Part shown: positions 8,663 to 12,541 of the stretch, one piece after another
Position numbering within the stretch: the stretch's first letter is position 1
Layout of the letters: each line of letters begins with the position of its first letter
Source: Allomyces macrogynus ATCC 38327
Lineage: Eukaryota; Blastocladiomycota; Blastocladiomycetes; Blastocladiales; Blastocladiaceae
Direction: 5' to 3'
NCBI GenBank assembly: GCA_000151295.1
Contig: GG745336.1
Location: 1,607,942 to 1,620,482, forward strand
DNA: 12,541 bases
Notes under the pieces: generated by a model
What the model was told of the DNA's origin: nothing
The model's input: the letters and a program-made list of their open reading frames with translations, nothing else
The model's database searches: none
Made by a program: the position numbers and the translations under genes

Positions 8663-9163
8663 TTGCGGATGTGGTGCTGGCGTGTTTGGTTCGCGCAGCT
8701 GCTGTCGCTCCTTGTAAATATACACGTTCTCTTGTCTTTGGCCTCGCCCTCAGGCCTTGATCTGAAATGGTCCTGGCATTGTGTTGCCCGTCCTGATCTT
8801 CGTCCAGAACCATGTCGCGCGCGCAAGAAATTTTCCTTTTCCTGACCGGCTGCAGATCGGGTCGCCATGAGCAGAGTTTGTATCAAAATTCATCTCAAGT
8901 TTTCGCGCATTCGAACGAGCAAAACGGCAGGAGGAAACCCAGGGTCGCCTCCGAACTTTGCCGAGCTTGCACTTGTGGGCGCTTTTGGCCCGCGTGTCGT
9001 TTTTTTGCTGGGCGCGTTTCGTTTTGTATCGTGCCTTGCAGCGGCAACAGCAATATGATTGACCAAGGGTGTTCGCTGTTGCAAAACGCCCGCTCGTCCT
9101 CTCTCCTCGACAGCTTGGAAACCAGCCCCTCAACAGGACTCGACACCACCGCCGCCCAGCACC
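8663..9163. other. Intergenic region upstream of the glycine cleavage H gene
   Basis: About 500 nt with no supported gene. A tgtaaatatacac stretch at 8713-8725 could act in 3'-end formation for the preceding locus. The part from 9085 to 9163 is pyrimidine-rich, then C-rich, leading to the GCSH start. The C-terminal half of NDC80, which would be expected here, is not present in any frame I could read. Confidence 0.45.
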
Positions 9164-9979
9164 ATGTCCATCTGCACGCTCGCTGCCCGCACGATTGTCG
9201 CGACCCGTGTCGCCATGGCGTCGCCGCTACGTCTGGCTGTGCGCGGCTACGTGACCGGTGAGCGTTACCACTCACCAGCTCCCCAGCAAATGCCCTGTGA
9301 ACTCATGTCGACGACCGATTTCAACCGTGTCTAGCCGGCCGCCGCTACACCAAGGACCACGAGTGGGTGGTCGTTTCCGAGGACGGCAAGATTGGCACCA
9401 TGGGCATCACCGACTACGCGGCCAAGGCGCTCGGCGACGTGGTCTTTGTGGAGCTGCCGGAGGTGGGCAAGACCGTGGCGATCAAGGGTGCGTGATCCTG
9501 GCGTGTATGGCGCCCCACGCGGGCCCGACCCCGACCCGGCGCGGCTGGGTTGAAATGAAACTAAACGAAACTGGAGCGCTGAACCTGACCCTGACAACTG
9601 TTCTTGTCCTGCTCGCTGCTCAAACACAGACACGATCGGTGCCGTCGAGTCGGTCAAGGCCGCGTCCGACATTTACGCGCCGATTTCGGGGGAGATTGTC
9701 GAGGCCAACGAGGCGCTCGAGGCCGAGTCGGGCCTCATCAACGAGTCGCCGTTTGACGAGGGTGCGTTTGGCTTTTGTCCTTCTCGGTTGGTTGGGTGGC
9801 CGTGTCGTTGCGACGACGACGTAGTGGCCCATTTTGTCCGTCCGAAACTGACGATGCGACCTGCCATCGCGGTTCCGTTGACTGTTACAGGCTGGCTTTG
9901 CAAGATCAAGATCTCGAACGAGGCCGAGCTTGAGGCACTGCTCGACGAGGCCGCCTACCTGAAGCTCACGTCCGAGTAA
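9164..9979 (+). CDS. GCSH: Glycine cleavage system H protein, mitochondrial
   Basis: Four exons: 9164-9257, 9335-9487, 9630-9761 and 9891-9979, giving 155 aa. The introns are 77, 142 and 129 nt, with donors gtgagc, gtgcgt and gtgcgt; the last acceptor follows a ttgac branch-like site. Residues 1 to about 33 are Arg/Ala/Val-rich without acidic residues, a mitochondrial presequence. The mature part starts [10 protein letters not shown], the family hallmark. The lipoyl-lysine motif VESVKAASD places the modified lysine at K92. The block [10 protein letters not shown] and the C-terminal GWLCKIKIS complete the fold. H protein carries the aminomethyl group and reducing equivalents between the P, T and L proteins of the glycine cleavage complex in the matrix, and may also pass on lipoate. 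The length and residues are normal. The ATG lies in an ACC context, and no better start exists. Confidence 0.96.
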
Positions 9980-10344
9980 GTTGTGTTAGCGAGTTGTCCC
10001 ACCCGCCGCGCTGCGGCGAGCTGTTCGATAGTTTTTATATACATGAAAGCGGTTTTTGGTTCCTGTTGTCGTTGAGCGTGTTCGTGGTCATCGTCCCTGC
10101 CCATCATTGCCCATCCTCGCCCGCTCGCTCACCCATCCTTGTCGGGGTGTCGACGCGGTCAACGCATGGCACAGAGTAGAAGAGTAGAATACGATGACCA
10201 GTGTCAGGATAGTGTCGGCAAACCGTTTTTGAGCGGTTCTCCAACGTGAAGGCCCCATACTCCTCACGGCCGCATCAACATGACGATCAAATTCAACGAA
10301 CGGTCAGTGTTCAGTGTGCGAAGGCTCTAGCGCGCCATAAAGCC

Positions 10345-10362
10345 AGCAAAAGCAAAAGCAAA
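10345..10362. repeat. Short agcaaa microsatellite
   Basis: Three adjacent copies of agcaaa occur in the lower-GC gap downstream of GCSH. It is a simple repeat with no evident role. Confidence 0.8.
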
Positions 10363-10434
10363 CCGCAGATGTGCCTCCGTATGTATGCTGGAAGAACATG
10401 GTGGCAATGTCCACAACCAACGACCGTATGTTAG

Positions 10435-10453
10435 AGACGATTCAGAATCGTCT
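10435..10453. repeat. Palindrome with 9-bp arms and a 1-nt centre
   Basis: The arms agacgattc and gaatcgtct are exact reverse complements around a single A (10444). It stands in intergenic DNA between two convergent 3' ends. It might be a binding site for a dimeric protein or a short hairpin, or chance. Confidence 0.7.
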
Positions 10454-10963
10454 TGGCATCATTATTGACAGCTGCCGGCCACAGCATGTTGGCTCGGAAC
10501 TGCTTCGATAGAGCCTGAGTGTTGTAGAGAAAACACTTCGGGAGGCCGAAATGGCCACTTTGAAGGGTTGTTGATTTGCATCACGTGCTGCGTTGCCCTG
10601 CATTACAATTGTTGCGCTCCCATTGCCTTGGTTGTGGAAAACGCGCTGAGGGGCTGGCGAAAATGCTTGGCCAATGTTCTCGATGCGATCGGTTGCTCAT
10701 GAAGGAATGCGAACGGCGTGCGTATTGGTGCTGGGCGCTGGTGGGCACGCGAAGGCGCGGATGGCCAAGACCGACACTGTTATAATTCTTGCGTTTGTGA
10801 AAGATGATTTGATGTCGTGTCCTGACTTCCAAACCACACATTTGTCTGTCGGTGCCATTGAACGGCGAGATGGATTGAACAAGGGTGATGGGTGTCTTTA
10901 AAAGAATAAACCCAACGCGGGGATGTATTTCTTGGACCCGGTGCCGGGAAACATGCGACGAAC

Positions 10964-11747
10964 TTAGTCGAAGAGACCGAAGCCCATGTCGTCGTCCGAC
11001 TCCTCCTTCTCCTCCTCCTCGGGCTCGGCGGCGGCCTCGGCGGCGGCAGCGTCACCACCAGCGGCGGCGGCACCAGGGGCGGCGGCACCGGCAGGGCCTA
11101 CAGTTGGGGTGGAGAAGGTGGATAAGGGGGGTCAGTCTCGCCAGTCCAACGGGTGGATATGGGGAAAGCATTGTCAAAAGAGCGTACCCGAGCCGACGTT
11201 GTTGATGAGGTCCGTGACCGAGACACCGGCAAGGGCCTTGGCGAAGAGCGAGAACCAGATCGAGTCGACCTCGACACCAGCGGCGTCGGTGAGCTGCTGG
11301 AGCTTCTCGGCCTGGAAAAGGGAAATGGTGACGATGCAACGTGAGAACAAGTCCAAGAACAAGACCCATTGACCAGCACTGGCACGCGAGCATCAAAAAG
11401 AGTGACTGCAGCACGCTGACCGCGCTGTTCCTGCGCAAAATGGCCCACTCCGACAGGTTGACTTCGCGGCCGACCCAAGGACGAGCTGCGGGCGCCCAGG
11501 CACAAGCGGTGGGCCAGTAGTTCGTGTGAGAGGACGGGCGGGTGGGCGGGCAGCATGACAGCGTGGCAGCGTGCCAAGCAACCTTTCCCTCGAGGTGCGG
11601 CAGCTGGCGTCATGGGTCCATCATATGTTCGTGCGAGCGGGCCAAGCGGGTGGGTGGAAATCATCGAGTACTCACGGTGATCTCGATGCCCTCGTCGGCG
11701 AGGATCAGGGCGGCGTACGCGATGGCCTTCTCGGTGATGTCGGACAT
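10964..11747 (-). CDS. RPLP1: 60S acidic ribosomal protein P1
   Basis: Three exons on the minus strand: 11747-11676, 11311-11188 and 11097-10964, giving 109 aa, the normal length. Donors are gtgagt and gtacgc; intron 2 is 90 nt but intron 1 is 364 nt, by far the longest here. The N-terminal dimerisation domain reads [15 protein letters not shown], then [15 protein letters not shown] and [13 protein letters not shown], the P1 rather than P2 pattern. An Ala/Gly hinge and an acidic stretch lead to the universal C-terminus [12 protein letters not shown]1 pairs with P2 on protein P0 to form the ribosomal stalk, which recruits and activates translation GTPases in the cytosol. The ATG follows a pyrimidine-rich tract ending in cag, ten nt upstream, which could be the acceptor of a 5'-leader intron. 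Confidence 0.96.
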
Positions 11748-12486
11748 GTTGATTTGCTGAAGGGAGAGCAAGTCCGGGCAGGGCGCAGGTCGCTCAATCG
11801 ACGTCGTTTGCGAGGCCCTTTGGAGCGCGCTAGCTGCAAACGCCCGGAGGCAAGCCGGCGTGTTGACACGAGCACGTGCATTTGGCGTGACCCGTTGCTC
11901 ATTCCGTCGCTCACGGAGAAAAGATGATGGTTTTGACACGTTTGTTCTGCACGCGTCTCGCACCTGGCGATGAGGAGAAAAAGCTCCTTTGCAGCCACAC
12001 CGCTGGGCCGCCCATCCGCTCGACGTTTGCAATCATGTTTCTGGTTCTGGGCATCATTTCAAGTCGGTTGCGGTGATTACATGCTGGTGTCGCCGAATCG
12101 CGGACCCCAACCGACACTAAAGTTGATCTGCAACGGGTTGACAGGGTCGATTGGTACTCACCTCTACTGCACAAGCGGTCGGCCTGCTGGGAATTCTGAA
12201 AATGGTGATATACGTGGATGCAACGCTCTCTTCTCCACCTTGTCTTCAAAGTGTTCGCCGTCAGTCTCAGCTTGCTCCACAGTGCTCGCGCAGCATCCAT
12301 TAGGCTGGAACCGAAGTCTGCAAGCACGATCGGGAAATACGTTCTGTACTGGAGTCCGGAGCATGTGAGATAACTCAGCAAATCACGTTGGCTCTTGCGC
12401 GGTCCCAGCGGTCAAGTCGCAATCGGAGCTGCTTCATTCAGAAGAACGAGAAGCAGGCGCCAAGCTTCAACAACCAACCGCCCGTC
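11748..12486. other. Upstream region of ribosomal P1
   Basis: No gene is supported in these 739 nt. On the minus strand a strong donor-like agag|gtgagt (12165-12156) and a pyrimidine-rich acceptor ctctcccttcag (ending 11757) could bound a leader intron of about 405 nt for the P1 transcript. Open frames on both strands show no recognisable domain. Composition is mixed and less GC-rich than coding DNA. Confidence 0.4.
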
Positions 12487-12541
12487 ATGTTGTGTAACTT
12501 GGTTAACCCCGGCCGATGCGCGCCCGTCGCATTGCTGCGCC
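12487..12541 (+). CDS. Possible gene start running off the right edge
   Basis: An ATG at 12487 opens 18 codons (MLCNLVNPGRCAPVALLR) to the end of the window. It is preceded by cttcaacaaccaaccgcccgtc, an A/C-rich leader like the one before the ferredoxin start. The peptide lacks acidic residues and has two Arg, compatible with a targeting presequence, but it is too short to identify. It may be chance. Confidence 0.18.
   Translation, partial: MLCNLVNPGRCAPVALLR

Larger units (their letters stand above)
9980..10963. other. Intergenic region, lower GC, no confident gene
   Basis: This 984-nt gap lies between the 3' ends of GCSH and ribosomal P1. Composition is visibly less GC-rich than the genes, especially from 10170. 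It contains an agcaaa triplication (10345-10362), a small AACCG/CGGTT hairpin (10221-10238), a near-perfect palindrome at 10435-10453, and a plus-strand frame from 10341 to 10574 that reads protein-like but has internal stops. A tttttatatacatg stretch near 10030 may serve the GCSH 3' end. The region could hold a decayed element or a noncoding RNA; nothing proves either. Confidence 0.45.

Noticed and set aside
10221..10238. Small hairpin AACCG...CGGTT as a terminator
   Set aside because: A five-bp stem is weak, and hairpin terminators are not used by eukaryotic RNA polymerase II.
10674..10901. Plus-strand frame containing LVLGAGGHAKARMAK
   Set aside because: It looks like a nucleotide-binding motif at first sight, but has no surrounding fold or coding bias and no splice context.
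11315..11675. Box C/D snoRNA in the P1 intron
   Set aside because: TGATG-like strings exist, but no CTGA box D was found at a suitable position.
11911..12381. Minus-strand 156-codon frame upstream of P1
   Set aside because: No domain, no coding-type third-position bias, and likely promoter or leader sequence of P1.

Overview
The window is nuclear DNA from a compact, GC-rich eukaryotic genome. Every gene I could resolve is interrupted by short introns, mostly 64-99 nt, and the proteins are standard eukaryotic housekeeping types. Gene density, intron size and the mix of proteins suggest a fungus. An early-diverging (zoosporic) lineage such as Blastocladiomycota or Chytridiomycota is my best guess, but this is inference only. 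There is no sign of bacterial operons, CRISPR or an intact transposon.

Layout, left to right: (1) the 5' half of an RRM protein with a polyalanine N-terminus (minus, runs off the left edge); (2) an 870-nt gap without a supported gene; (3) a kinesin-4-like motor with an unusually short tail (plus, 4 exons); (4) KTI12, the Elongator-associated P-loop protein (minus, 4 exons), tail-to-tail with the kinesin; (5) a possible small extra gene or upstream exon (minus); (6) mitochondrial adrenodoxin-type ferredoxin (plus, 3 exons), head-to-head with KTI12; (7) OXA1 mitochondrial insertase (minus, 4 exons including an inferred 38-nt exon); (8) an NDC80-like kinetochore locus that lacks both ends and carries a frame break, probably a decayed copy (plus); (9) mitochondrial glycine cleavage H protein (plus, 4 exons); (10) about 1 kb with no confident gene and lower GC; (11) ribosomal stalk protein P1 (minus, 3 exons with a long first intron); (12) about 0.8 kb of upstream DNA, with a possible gene start at the right edge.

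The genes do not form one pathway. Three of them (ferredoxin, OXA1, GCSH) encode mitochondrial proteins with presequences in under 5 kb. KTI12 and ferredoxin share a divergent promoter region. I find no clearly new biological system. The most notable signals are a strong preference for C at position +4 of the 5' splice sites (14 of 19 introns), the broken NDC80-like locus, and the short-tailed kinesin whose stop codon lies in a 15-bp tandem repeat.

Intron boundaries were set by hand from protein continuity, reading phase and GT/AG signals. They agree in phase for every gene marked above 0.8 confidence.
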